Assembly: GCA_902489275.1 (NCBI GenBank)
Contig: CABTZK010000013.1
Coordinates: forward strand, 1 to 51,596
Direction of reading: 5' to 3'
Length of the DNA stretch: 51,596 nt
Source of the DNA: an uncultured Porphyromonadaceae bacterium
GTDB lineage: Bacteria; Bacteroidota; Bacteroidia; Bacteroidales; Muribaculaceae
The notes under the pieces are model-generated. The model saw only the letters and a program-made list of their open reading frames with translations. It had not been told where the DNA came from and made no database searches. The position numbers and the translations under genes were made by a program. This document shows, piece after piece, positions 18,601 through 26,355 of this stretch (positions are counted from its first letter, which is position 1; every line of letters begins with the position of its first letter).

Positions 18601-18672
18601 GTACTTCACTTCTTGACTGACAAAAAAACGAAATTACAATATCAACAATTAAAATCACACAACGATGAGTAA
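15610..18672 (+). CDS. Secreted N-acetylmuramoyl-L-alanine amidase-like protein with inserted Golvesin-like domain
   Basis: A 1020-residue exported protein (signal ILAAACATLVMNGNPLHAQ). An Amidase_3-type zinc fold appears split. The first metal region is PSHGLYFE (His151) with WEWQRGRLFQTVEDMYT. The later ones are LHSDAG (His477) and VPALLMELLSHQNFADMKLG (Glu563). Between them, about residues 215-360, lies a beta-rich stretch like the Golvesin/xanthan-lyase carbohydrate-binding domain (VAKWDVELPEAGTYSIYVSYKS). A fibronectin-III-like module (about 625-700) and a Rossmann-like tail follow. Such proteins are often mis-annotated as xanthan lyase. It opens the recycling operon and should release stem peptides from glycan strands. 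Confidence 0.75.
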   Translation: MNTHIKILAAACATLVMNGNPLHAQTFGTDELSKVQQIVTAAMPSHMGIGNVKARSIGTSGDTIVVDMSENFSDLSFTRAGIDKMKANIKDALNTNQPLKITIDSVDVDNFLIDFDTSYQRSHASFLVAADKNRHYRKALDGNIVALWPSHGLYFENSLNRWEWQRGRLFQTVEDMYTHSYVIPFLIPMLENAGAYVWDARERDTHDFAAIVDNDGGKASASYHEKNGQFNWTTGKGSGYACLRDEYRDFENPFAEGTYRQAQCTNDKRRASVAKWDVELPEAGTYSIYVSYKSLPNSAKDAHYTVNSMAGPEEFTLDQRMAGGVWVHLGRFQLNKGLNKDVLCLSNLSKDATAVVTADAIKVGGGKNVIARRVALPNEENKRLAQEQGNESKLGKPGIDYKYVGSGDYPLFEIGSRYYLQSAGFPPSVYSESKGINDYTDDYRCRGAWVNYLAGGSSSLPAQTGLKVPVDVSFCLHSDAGVTQNDDIVGTLVIYCTKKDGKMFGRYENGTPRNLSRQFADIVTSQVVNDIRAKYEPNWTRRGMRDASYYEARVPEVPALLMELLSHQNFADMKLGLDPNFRFDVSRAIYKGILKFIARRDHRDYVVQPLPVNSFYIDRVSDNCFILNWKPTKDELSDHADAQQYIVLERIGDGGFKEIAVTKDTRYVVYPKANLIHSYKIIALNDGGRSFPSETLSLGVTKNSKGYVAVINGFTRLSAPDWWENGDYAGFNDAKDHGVDYVQQINYVGPQIEYNRHRDWVDDDDTGFGDSQSTHEKEPVAGNTFDYTGIHGQSILNAGYSFVAMSADAFRQNCVFMNDFKAIDLILGKQKEVKLGRGAFPNRYKIFTPDMMQAIARYTAAGGSVLMTGAYVGSDLWQNEHSTVAERDFASNTLGYKFRAARASANGQAYSTTTSFASLHDGLSLTFTQKLNRHTYAVESPDAIFPSSSRSEIYLFYSENNKPAAVASDFGTYRAVVAGFPFETIEEGSARDTMMSDVLHFLTDKKTKLQYQQLKSHNDE

Positions 18673-20149
18673 AATCAATTGCTTTATCCCATTTGCCGAC
18701 CCCCGGCAAGCAAGCGCTACGATCGAGGGGCTGAAGTCTAATGAGTTTGTGAGCAAAATTTACCTGCTCACGAGTGCCCAAGCCGAGGGCGAGCAAGAAG
18801 GATGCGAGCAAATCAACGTGAGGAACCTCAACGCAAGCGACACCATAAAAGCGATTGCAGCCAAGGCTGACGCCGACTATGTGCTGCTCTACACGAAATA
18901 CGACACGCTCAAATTTGCCCCTTTTGCAATTGAGCGGCTCGTGAAGATTGCCGACGACAGCCAAAGCGGCATGCTCTACGCCGACCATTACAACGTGACC
19001 GAGAAAGGCGCGGAGAAATCGCCCGTCATCGACTACCAGCAAGGGGCATTGCGTGACGACTTCGACTTTGGCAGCGTGATGCTCTTCGATGCAGCGTGCT
19101 TCAAGAAGGCAGCAGGGATGATGACGGCCAACTATGAATTTGCAGGGCTCTACGACTTGCGGCTGAAACTATCGCAATTTGCCGCCATTACCCACATCAA
19201 CGAGTATCTTTACAGCGACGTGGAGCTCGACACCCGCAAGAGCGGCGAGAAGATTTTCGACTACGTTGACCCCAAAAACCGCGGCCGCCAAATTGAAATG
19301 GAGCAAGCCTGCACCGAGCATCTGAAAGAAATTGGAGGCTACCTGCCCCCCAAGAAAGCCGATGGCACGCCCAACTTCAAGCACATCGAGTTCAACCAAG
19401 GGAAATTTGAGGTGGAAGCTACCGTGATAATTCCCGTGCGCAACCGCATCCGCACCATTCGCGACGCGATTCAGTCAGTCTTGATGCAGCAAACCAGCTT
19501 CACGTTTAACGTGATGGTGGTTGACAACTTCTCGACCGATGGCACACGCGAGGCCATTGAGGAATTCAAGAGCGACCCACGGCTGATTCACATCATTGCC
19601 GACTACTACGACATGGGCATCGGCGGCTATTGGAACTTGGCCGCTCACCACGAGAAAGTCGGAAAATTTGTGGTGCAGCTTGACAGCGACGACATGTATA
19701 AAGACGAGCACACCTTGCAGACCATGGTGGATGCTTTCTATGAGCAAGACGTGGCCATGGTGGTAGGGACCTACATGATGACCGACTTTGACGGCAACAT
19801 GATTCCACCAGGCATCATCGACCACAAGGAGTGGACACCCGAAAACGGCCGCAACAACGCGCTGCGCATCAACGGCCTTGGGGCGCCACGGGCATTCTAC
19901 ACCCCTGTGCTGCGCGCCGTGAAGATTCCCAACACCAGCTACGGCGAGGACTACGCGCTGGGGCTCAACATCTCGCGCTACTACCAGATTGGCCGCGTCT
20001 ACACGCCCGTGTACCTGTGCCGCCGCTGGGAAGACAACAGCGACGCGGCGCTCGATGTGGTGAAGATGAACAACAACAATCTTTACAAGGACCGCATCCG
20101 CACGTGGGAACTTCAAGCCCGCATCGCCCTCAACAAGAAGAACGCGTAG
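18665..20149 (+). CDS. Family 2 glycosyltransferase with a second, degenerate GT-A-like half
   Basis: Residues about 250-494 form a normal GT2 domain: ATVIIPVRNRIRTIRDAIQSVL, VVDNFSTDGT, and the metal motif in VQLDSDDMYKD. The first 240 residues also look like a nucleotide-sugar fold (INCFIPFADPRQASATIEGLK, ADADYVLLYTKYDTL, MLYADHYNV), but the DxD motif is replaced, suggesting a non-catalytic partner domain. No signal peptide or membrane helix is evident, so it is cytoplasmic. It overlaps the amidase gene by 8 bp. Donor and acceptor sugars are unknown. Confidence 0.8.
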   Translation: MSKINCFIPFADPRQASATIEGLKSNEFVSKIYLLTSAQAEGEQEGCEQINVRNLNASDTIKAIAAKADADYVLLYTKYDTLKFAPFAIERLVKIADDSQSGMLYADHYNVTEKGAEKSPVIDYQQGALRDDFDFGSVMLFDAACFKKAAGMMTANYEFAGLYDLRLKLSQFAAITHINEYLYSDVELDTRKSGEKIFDYVDPKNRGRQIEMEQACTEHLKEIGGYLPPKKADGTPNFKHIEFNQGKFEVEATVIIPVRNRIRTIRDAIQSVLMQQTSFTFNVMVVDNFSTDGTREAIEEFKSDPRLIHIIADYYDMGIGGYWNLAAHHEKVGKFVVQLDSDDMYKDEHTLQTMVDAFYEQDVAMVVGTYMMTDFDGNMIPPGIIDHKEWTPENGRNNALRINGLGAPRAFYTPVLRAVKIPNTSYGEDYALGLNISRYYQIGRVYTPVYLCRRWEDNSDAALDVVKMNNNNLYKDRIRTWELQARIALNKKNA

Positions 20150-20184
20150 CAATCCACACACGCAAGCTCTCGACTTTGAACGGA

Positions 20185-21126
20185 ATGCGAAACTACCACA
20201 CACTGGTTAACGAGCTGATTGAGCGCCAACTGCTCAACTGGGACACGGCAAGGAGCAATTACGAGGCCTTGACGCGTGCCAAGACTCGCCGCCTCGTCAT
20301 GGGGCAGGCGGCCATCGTGCTGCAATTCAATCCAGAGCGCATCAGGTCGAGTGCCGCGCGTGTCGATGCCGAGAGCCTGCGTGCCCGCGACTGCTTTTTG
20401 TGCCAGGCACACCAGCCCGCCGAGCAAGAGGCTGTGGAGTGGAGAGGGAAATACAAAATCCAGGTCAACCCCTACCCCATTTTTCCTCGCCACTTGACCA
20501 TCGCGAGCCTTGCGCACACCCCCCAATCCATTGAAGGCCGAGTGGGCGACCTGCTGGCGCTGGCCGATGACTTGCAAGATTACGTCATTTTCTATAACGG
20601 GCCTCGTTGTGGGGCATCGGCGCCCGATCACCAGCACTTTCAGGCAGGGAATCGGGATTTTCTGCCATTTTGCAATGAGTTGTGGCCTTTTGACGAAATC
20701 GACAAGCGTGACGACTTTGTACTCGAGCTTTGCACCAACAAGGGCTGCAACGTGTTCCTGCTATCGGCCACTAATGTGGCAAGTGCCGAGCGCGTGTTTG
20801 CGACACTTCAAGAGGCTCTTCCCGTGAGAGCCGGAGAGCGCGAGCCCATGCAAAATGTCCTGTGCTGGAAAGATGGCGAGTGGTGGCGAGTGGCCCTATT
20901 CCCTCGCATGAGACACCGCCCAAGCAACTATGGCGAGGGTGAAGGGCATTTTCTGCTTAGCCCGGCATCGGTTGACTTGGGTGGCCTGTGGGCCGTGCCT
21001 GTGGAAAAAGACTTCAACACCCTCACAACGGCCGATCTTGAGAAAATCATCGCAGAATTGTGCATGAATCGTGACGAAATCAACCAAGTGATTAACATTT
21101 ACAACCAGAAATCCAACGAAATATGA
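20185..21126 (+). CDS. DUF4922 family protein, HIT/GalT-like nucleotidyltransferase or phosphorylase
   Basis: The ATG at 20185 gives MRNYHTLVNELIERQLLNWD and 313 residues. Longer frames run into the preceding gene and are rejected. A cysteine pair (DCFLCQ) lies near residue 72. The key site is DHQHFQ with His149-x-His151-x-Gln153, the H-x-H-x-Q motif of the GalT/GDP-galactose-phosphorylase branch of the HIT superfamily, whose first histidines carry the nucleotidyl intermediate. The expected reaction is transfer of NMP between a phosphate or sugar phosphate and a nucleotide sugar. The substrate is unknown. The next gene overlaps by ATGA. Confidence 0.75.
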   Translation: MRNYHTLVNELIERQLLNWDTARSNYEALTRAKTRRLVMGQAAIVLQFNPERIRSSAARVDAESLRARDCFLCQAHQPAEQEAVEWRGKYKIQVNPYPIFPRHLTIASLAHTPQSIEGRVGDLLALADDLQDYVIFYNGPRCGASAPDHQHFQAGNRDFLPFCNELWPFDEIDKRDDFVLELCTNKGCNVFLLSATNVASAERVFATLQEALPVRAGEREPMQNVLCWKDGEWWRVALFPRMRHRPSNYGEGEGHFLLSPASVDLGGLWAVPVEKDFNTLTTADLEKIIAELCMNRDEINQVINIYNQKSNEI

Positions 21127-22460
21127 ACCCAGTACCCCAAGTGCGCGTGGGCATCATGAACGAGCCCGAGATTGAGTTTGTGCTCAACGGCAACTACACC
21201 GTCGCAGGCGCTACCGTGACAGGACCCCAAAAGGTGAAATGCAGCGACGACCAGCGCGTGGAGTGGAACGGAGCAAGATACAAGGACTTGTACTTTGCCC
21301 CTGTCCAAGAAGCGACCTGCTCGTTCACCTTGCGCCAGGTGACCATCGGCGTGAGTTTCCACTGGCGCCGCCAAGAAGACCAGCGATTCCGCGGCGCGCT
21401 GCACCTCATCGTTGAAAACGGCAAAATCACGCCCATCAACGTGCTCTCGGTCGAAGACTACTTGCTAAGTGTCATCTCCAGCGAGATGAGCGCCAACGCT
21501 TCGCTTGAGCTTCTCAAAGCCCACGCGGTGATCTCGCGCAGCTGGCTCCTTGCTCAAATTCAGAAGAGCGATAGCGAGAGGAACTGCACTGCCGAGGCCT
21601 GCCAAGACGTGGAAACTGCCGATTGCGAACACGAGACACTCAAATGGTGGGACCGTGACGACCATGTGAACTTCGACGTGTGCGCCGACGACCACTGCCA
21701 GCGTTACCAGGGCATTACCCGCGCGACCACCGAGACCGTCGAGAAAGCGATTAAAGACACCTGGGGCCAGGTGCTCATGTACGACGGGCAATTGTGTGAC
21801 GCGCGTTTCTCCAAGTCGTGTGGCGGCGTTTACGAGGAATTTGAGAATTGCTGGGAGCCCGTGCATCACAACTACCTGGTGGCTCGCCGTGACAGCGAAA
21901 ACGAGATGGACTTCCCCGACTTGTCGCGCGAGGATCAAGCCGCCGAGTGGATCTTATCAAATCCTCCAGCATTCTGCAACACGAGCGATGCCGAAATCCT
22001 CTCGCAGGTGCTCAACGACTATGACCAGGAAACCAAGGACTTCTATCGCTGGAAAGTGGAATACACCCAAGAGCAACTGGCCGACCTCATCAAGCGGCGC
22101 ACAGGCGATGACTACGGGCGCATCAAGAGACTCGAGCCTGTGGCGCGCGGCACATCGGGCCGCCTTTACAAGCTCAAAATTGTGGGCGAGAAAATGACCA
22201 AGACCATCGGCAAGGAGCTTGCCATACGCTACGCCTTGAGCGAGAGTGCCCTCTACAGCTCGGCCTTTGTGGTTGAGTATCACGACTGTGACACCGAGGG
22301 CTACCCTGCCAAAATTGCGCTTCGCGGCGCCGGATGGGGACATGGCGTGGGGCTGTGCCAAATGGGCGCTGCCGTGATGGGCGCTAAGGGTTATCACTAC
22401 CAGGAGATTCTGTTGCACTACTTCATTGGAGCGACAATCAGATCACTCTATGAACAATAA
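21123..22460 (+). CDS. SpoIID/LytB-domain protein without a signal peptide
   Basis: A 445-residue SpoIID-like protein. In sporulating bacteria SpoIID is a lytic transglycosylase that cuts denuded glycan strands. Family motifs are INVLSVEDYLLSVISSEM (Glu121 aligns with the catalytic glutamate), LKAHAVISRSWLL, VCADDHCQRYQGI, RFSKSCGGVYEEF and the C-terminal GWGHGVGLCQMGAAVM with ILLHYFIGATI. The protein begins directly with the domain (MNPVPQVRVGIMNEPEIEFVL) and has no export signal, which is odd for a wall enzyme. It overlaps the DUF4922 gene by 4 bp and lies 21 bp before ampG. Confidence 0.85.
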   Translation: MNPVPQVRVGIMNEPEIEFVLNGNYTVAGATVTGPQKVKCSDDQRVEWNGARYKDLYFAPVQEATCSFTLRQVTIGVSFHWRRQEDQRFRGALHLIVENGKITPINVLSVEDYLLSVISSEMSANASLELLKAHAVISRSWLLAQIQKSDSERNCTAEACQDVETADCEHETLKWWDRDDHVNFDVCADDHCQRYQGITRATTETVEKAIKDTWGQVLMYDGQLCDARFSKSCGGVYEEFENCWEPVHHNYLVARRDSENEMDFPDLSREDQAAEWILSNPPAFCNTSDAEILSQVLNDYDQETKDFYRWKVEYTQEQLADLIKRRTGDDYGRIKRLEPVARGTSGRLYKLKIVGEKMTKTIGKELAIRYALSESALYSSAFVVEYHDCDTEGYPAKIALRGAGWGHGVGLCQMGAAVMGAKGYHYQEILLHYFIGATIRSLYEQ

Positions 22461-22481
22461 AAACACAAACGACACCACACA

Positions 22482-23882
22482 ATGAGTACGCTCAATCTAT
22501 TCAAAAGCTCACCTTGGGCATGGGTTCCAACCCTGTATTTCGCCGAGGGAATCCCTTATTTCATCGTGAACAACATCTCGGTGCTGATGCTGGCCAAGAT
22601 GGGTGTTCCCAATGGGCAAATGGCGCTGTTCACCAGCTTGCTTTACCTGCCATGGACCATCAAGCCGTTCTGGAGTCCGTTTGTCGATATTATTAAGACC
22701 AAGCGCTGGTGGATTCTTTCCATGCAACTGCTCATGTCGGCTGCATTTATCCTGCTCACGCTCACCATTCCCCATCCCAGCGTTGAGACGATTGCTGCCC
22801 AGCAGACCCCCATCAGCATGTTCTACATCACGCTCTTCTTGTTTGTGATCTGTGCCTTTTCCTCGGCCACTCACGACATTGCGGCCGATGGCTTCTACAT
22901 GCTTGCGCTCAGCCAAAAGAATCAAGCGGCATTTGTGGGCATCCGCTCCACATTCTATCGCTTGTCGTCGATTTTCGGGCAAGGCGTGCTGGTCTACATC
23001 GCCGGGGTGATTGAGAGCAAGAGCGGCAATGTGCCCCTATCGTGGCAGCTCACCATGCTCGTGACCGCAGTCATCTTTAGCGCTGTGACCCTCTATCACA
23101 CCTTTTTCATCCCCAAGCCCGCCAGCGACAAGCCGCACTTGGCTGCCACCAGCGGCGAACAGGTAGCCCAAAGCGCCACCGCAGGCGACATTGTAAAAGA
23201 GTTCGGGCAATCATTCGCCACATTCTTCACCAAGCAAGGCCTTTGGCTGGCCATTGCCTTCATGCTGCTCTACCGCTTGCCCGAGGCGTTCTTGCTGAAG
23301 ATGTGCACGCCCTTCCTTGTCGATGCCAGCGCTCATGGAGGGCTGGGGCTCTCGACCGAGGCGGTGGGCATCGTCTATGGCACCATCGGCGTGCTGTCGC
23401 TCACCATTGGCGGCATTCTGGGAGGAATCTGGGCATCGCGCGTCGGGCTTAAAAAATCAATATGGCTCATGGCCGCCTGCATGACGCTGCCTTGCCTCAC
23501 TTTCGTGTACCTGTCGATGTGCCTGCCTGGTAACCTCGTGGCCATCAGCGTCGCCATAGCCATTGAGCAATTTGGCTATGGCTTTGGCTTCACGGCCTAC
23601 ATGCTTTACATGATTTATTTCTCGGAAGGTGAGTTCAAGACCTCTCACTATGCCATTTGCACCGCCTTCATGGCATTGAGCATGATGATTCCAGGCATGT
23701 TTGCCGGCTACATTCAAGAGGCGATTGGCTATGTCCTGTTTTTCTGGATGGTCATGATTTGCTGCCTCGCGACATTGGTTGTGACTTACTTTGCCGATCG
23801 CAAGATTGACCCAGAGTTTGGCCGCAAAGGCGACTCTTGCGAGGAGCAAGACCCCACAAGACTAAAAATAAAAGAAAAATGA
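22482..23882 (+). CDS. ampG: AmpG-like major facilitator permease for muropeptides
   Basis: A 466-residue inner-membrane carrier with about twelve hydrophobic segments. It opens with WVPTLYFAEGIPYFIVNNISVLMLAKMGV and LLYLPWTIKPFWSPFVD, matching AmpG/SLC33-type MFS permeases. SSATHDIAADGFYMLAL carries the conserved D-x-x-A-D-G of the family. Its neighbours (amidase, NamZ, MurT, MurK, MurQ) all handle peptidoglycan fragments, so import of anhydro-muropeptides or wall disaccharides is likely. The stop codon overlaps the namZ start (ATGA). Confidence 0.88.
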   Translation: MSTLNLFKSSPWAWVPTLYFAEGIPYFIVNNISVLMLAKMGVPNGQMALFTSLLYLPWTIKPFWSPFVDIIKTKRWWILSMQLLMSAAFILLTLTIPHPSVETIAAQQTPISMFYITLFLFVICAFSSATHDIAADGFYMLALSQKNQAAFVGIRSTFYRLSSIFGQGVLVYIAGVIESKSGNVPLSWQLTMLVTAVIFSAVTLYHTFFIPKPASDKPHLAATSGEQVAQSATAGDIVKEFGQSFATFFTKQGLWLAIAFMLLYRLPEAFLLKMCTPFLVDASAHGGLGLSTEAVGIVYGTIGVLSLTIGGILGGIWASRVGLKKSIWLMAACMTLPCLTFVYLSMCLPGNLVAISVAIAIEQFGYGFGFTAYMLYMIYFSEGEFKTSHYAICTAFMALSMMIPGMFAGYIQEAIGYVLFFWMVMICCLATLVVTYFADRKIDPEFGRKGDSCEEQDPTRLKIKEK

Positions 23883-25126
23883 GAAAACTATTGATTACAC
23901 TGGCTGCTATCGCGGCAACCGCCCTCTTGACGAGCGCGGCTGTGGTGAAACCGGGCATTGAGGTGCTTCGCGACCGTCATTTTGCCGAGTTGCAAGGCAA
24001 GCGTGTGGGATTGGTGACCAATCCCAGCGGTGTCGACCATAATCTTGTGTCGACCATCGACATTCTCTATCATGCCCCTGGCGTGAAACTGGTGGCTCTC
24101 TATGGCCCCGAGCATGGCGTGCGCGGCAATGCCCACGCTGGCGATGCCGTGGCCGACGCGGTTGACCCGCAAACGGGAGTAAAGACGTATTCCCTTTATG
24201 GCAAGACCCACAAACCCACGGCCGAAATGCTCAAGGACATCGATGTGCTGGTGTACGACATTCAAGACATTGGCTGCCGCAGCTACACGTTCTATGCCAC
24301 AATGGGCATGTGCATGGAGGCCTGTGCCGAGCATGGCAAGGAGTTCATGGTGCTTGACCGCCCCAATCCAGTGACGGGCAACAAAGTGGAGGGCAACATT
24401 GTGGAGCAAGGCTATTTCTCGATGGTGAGCAAGTATGCGATACCCTATCTCTATGGCCTCACCCCCGGTGAGCTGGCTACCTACCTCAACGAGGAGGGTC
24501 TCACCGCCCAGAAAGCCCAGTTGACCGTGATTCCCATGGAAGGCTGGACACGCGGCATGACCTTTCGCGACACGGGGCTGCCCTGGGTGGCTCCATCCCC
24601 GCAAATCCCCACGCCAGAGCATGCGGCATTTTATGCTGTTTCGGGCGTGATTGGCGAGCTTTACACCTACAACACCGGCATTGGCTACACCTTGCCTTTC
24701 CAGTGCTTTGCCGCCGATTATATCGACGCCAACAAGCTGGTCGATGCCATGAACGCGCTCAATCTGCCCGGCATGCGCTTCCGCCCTATCAACTACAAGC
24801 CCTTTTTTGCTATGAGCATGGCACTCGACAAGAGTTTGCAAGAGGTGCATGGCGTGGAAGTCTACATCACCGACTTGAGCAAGGCTAACTTGACCTTGAC
24901 CCAGTTCTACTTCATGCAGGTGATGCACCAGCTCTATCCCGGCAAGCCCATCTTTGAGGCTAACTCGAAACGTGGCTACGGCATGTTTGACAAGGTGATG
25001 GGAACAGCCCAAATCCGCTTGCGCTTCACCAAACGATACCAGGTAGAGGACATTCTTGACTACTTCAACAAGGATGTTGAACGTTTCAAGGAAAAATCTC
25101 GCAAATACTATCTTTACCAGCCGTGA
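23879..25126 (+). CDS. namZ: Exo-beta-N-acetylmuramidase NamZ (DUF1343)
   Basis: The start at 23879 gives a clear Sec signal (MRKLLITLAAIAATALLTSAA). An upstream start at 23837 lies inside ampG and would mask it. The 415-residue product has DUF1343 hallmarks: RVGLVTNPSGVD, LVALYGPEHGVRG, VLVYDIQDIGCRSYTFYATM, LDRPNPV and APSPQIPTPEHAAFY. DUF1343 enzymes remove terminal MurNAc residues from the non-reducing end of glycan strands. It would act in the periplasm, supplying MurNAc for MurT, MurK and MurQ, encoded next. Confidence 0.92.
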   Translation: MRKLLITLAAIAATALLTSAAVVKPGIEVLRDRHFAELQGKRVGLVTNPSGVDHNLVSTIDILYHAPGVKLVALYGPEHGVRGNAHAGDAVADAVDPQTGVKTYSLYGKTHKPTAEMLKDIDVLVYDIQDIGCRSYTFYATMGMCMEACAEHGKEFMVLDRPNPVTGNKVEGNIVEQGYFSMVSKYAIPYLYGLTPGELATYLNEEGLTAQKAQLTVIPMEGWTRGMTFRDTGLPWVAPSPQIPTPEHAAFYAVSGVIGELYTYNTGIGYTLPFQCFAADYIDANKLVDAMNALNLPGMRFRPINYKPFFAMSMALDKSLQEVHGVEVYITDLSKANLTLTQFYFMQVMHQLYPGKPIFEANSKRGYGMFDKVMGTAQIRLRFTKRYQVEDILDYFNKDVERFKEKSRKYYLYQP

Positions 25127-25182
25127 GGTCAAGCTCGAATACAGATCGATTAATGCGCAACCCTAAAACAAACGATTAACTC

Positions 25183-26349
25183 ATGGCACCATCAAAACGC
25201 CTTCTCTCCCTTGACATTTTGCGCGGCATCACCATTGCAGGCATGCTGCTGGTCAACAATCCCGGCTCGTGGGACCATCTCTACGAGCCGCTCGACCATG
25301 CCGAATGGATTGGCCTGACTCCCACCGACCTGGTGTTCCCATTCTTCATGTTCTGCATGGGCGTAGCCATGTATTTCTCATTGAGGAAATTCAACTTTCG
25401 GCCCTCGGGTCAGGTTCTTGCCAAGATTGCCCGCCGTGCCCTCATCCTGTTTTTTATTGGCTGGGCGGTACAGTGGTTTGGCCACGCGCTGCGCGGTTTC
25501 TACAAGCCCGACTGCACCGCTTGGGACCAATGGACACTTAACGGGCTGCAAGACGTGCGCATCTTGGGCGTGTTTCAGCGCTTAGCCTTAGTCTACCTCT
25601 TCGGGGCACTGTGTATCATTTTTGTCAAGCACAAACTCATCCCCTGGCTCATCGGCTTCATTCTCGTGGCCTACGCTCTCATCCTGGGCTTGGGTAACGG
25701 CTACGAGTTCTCGCTGCAAAATATCATTGCCAGCATCGACAACTCGCTCTTTGGCGAGGGTCATCTCTACCACGAGTCGGTCGATGGCGTGAAACTGGCA
25801 TTTGACCCCGAGGGGCTGTTGAGCACGCTTCCGGGCATCGCCCACGTGCTCATCGGCTTCATGGCTGGCAAACTGGTTGTCACTCATCACGACAACATGG
25901 AGCGCATCGGGTTGCTCAGCGTGTTCGGATTCAGCATGCTGCTGGGCGGATGGCTGCTTTCCTACGGCATCCCATGTGGAAAGAAGATGTGGTCAAGCAC
26001 CTTTGTACTCATCACTTGCGGCCTGGCCTCGTGCACGCTATCGTTGCTCACCTACATCATCGACATGAAAGGACGCAAGAAGTGGTGCTCGTTTTTCCAC
26101 GCTTTTGGCACCAACCCCCTTGCGCTCTACCTCATCGGCACTGTCCTTGCCATTGCCTTTGGCGCGGTGCAATTCGGGCATGACCTTGATGACACGCCCA
26201 TCACCCTGCACAGCCTGATTTATGGCGGCTACTGTAGCCTGCTGGGCGTTGGGAAATTGGCATCCTGCCTCTATGCCCTCACATTTATCTTCATTAACTG
26301 GATATTTGGCTATCTCCTACACAAGAAAAATATAATTATTAAAATTTAG
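25183..26349 (+). CDS. murT: DUF5009 membrane protein, MurT-type MurNAc transporter
   Basis: A 388-residue polytopic membrane protein with about ten to eleven hydrophobic helices. It starts RLLSLDILRGITIAGMLLVNNPG with WIGLTPTDLVFPFFMFCMGVAM, the DUF5009 / heparan-alpha-glucosaminide acetyltransferase-like signature. In Tannerella forsythia the equivalent gene beside murK and murQ was named murT and assigned MurNAc uptake. An acyltransferase activity remains possible from the fold. It sits 6 bp before murK. Confidence 0.82.
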   Translation: MAPSKRLLSLDILRGITIAGMLLVNNPGSWDHLYEPLDHAEWIGLTPTDLVFPFFMFCMGVAMYFSLRKFNFRPSGQVLAKIARRALILFFIGWAVQWFGHALRGFYKPDCTAWDQWTLNGLQDVRILGVFQRLALVYLFGALCIIFVKHKLIPWLIGFILVAYALILGLGNGYEFSLQNIIASIDNSLFGEGHLYHESVDGVKLAFDPEGLLSTLPGIAHVLIGFMAGKLVVTHHDNMERIGLLSVFGFSMLLGGWLLSYGIPCGKKMWSSTFVLITCGLASCTLSLLTYIIDMKGRKKWCSFFHAFGTNPLALYLIGTVLAIAFGAVQFGHDLDDTPITLHSLIYGGYCSLLGVGKLASCLYALTFIFINWIFGYLLHKKNIIIKI

Positions 26350-26355
26350 ACCATT

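Noticed and set aside
23837..23878. Upstream start for namZ
   Set aside because: It would add a charged leader in front of a good signal peptide. The ATG at 23879 overlaps the ampG stop in the usual ATGA manner.
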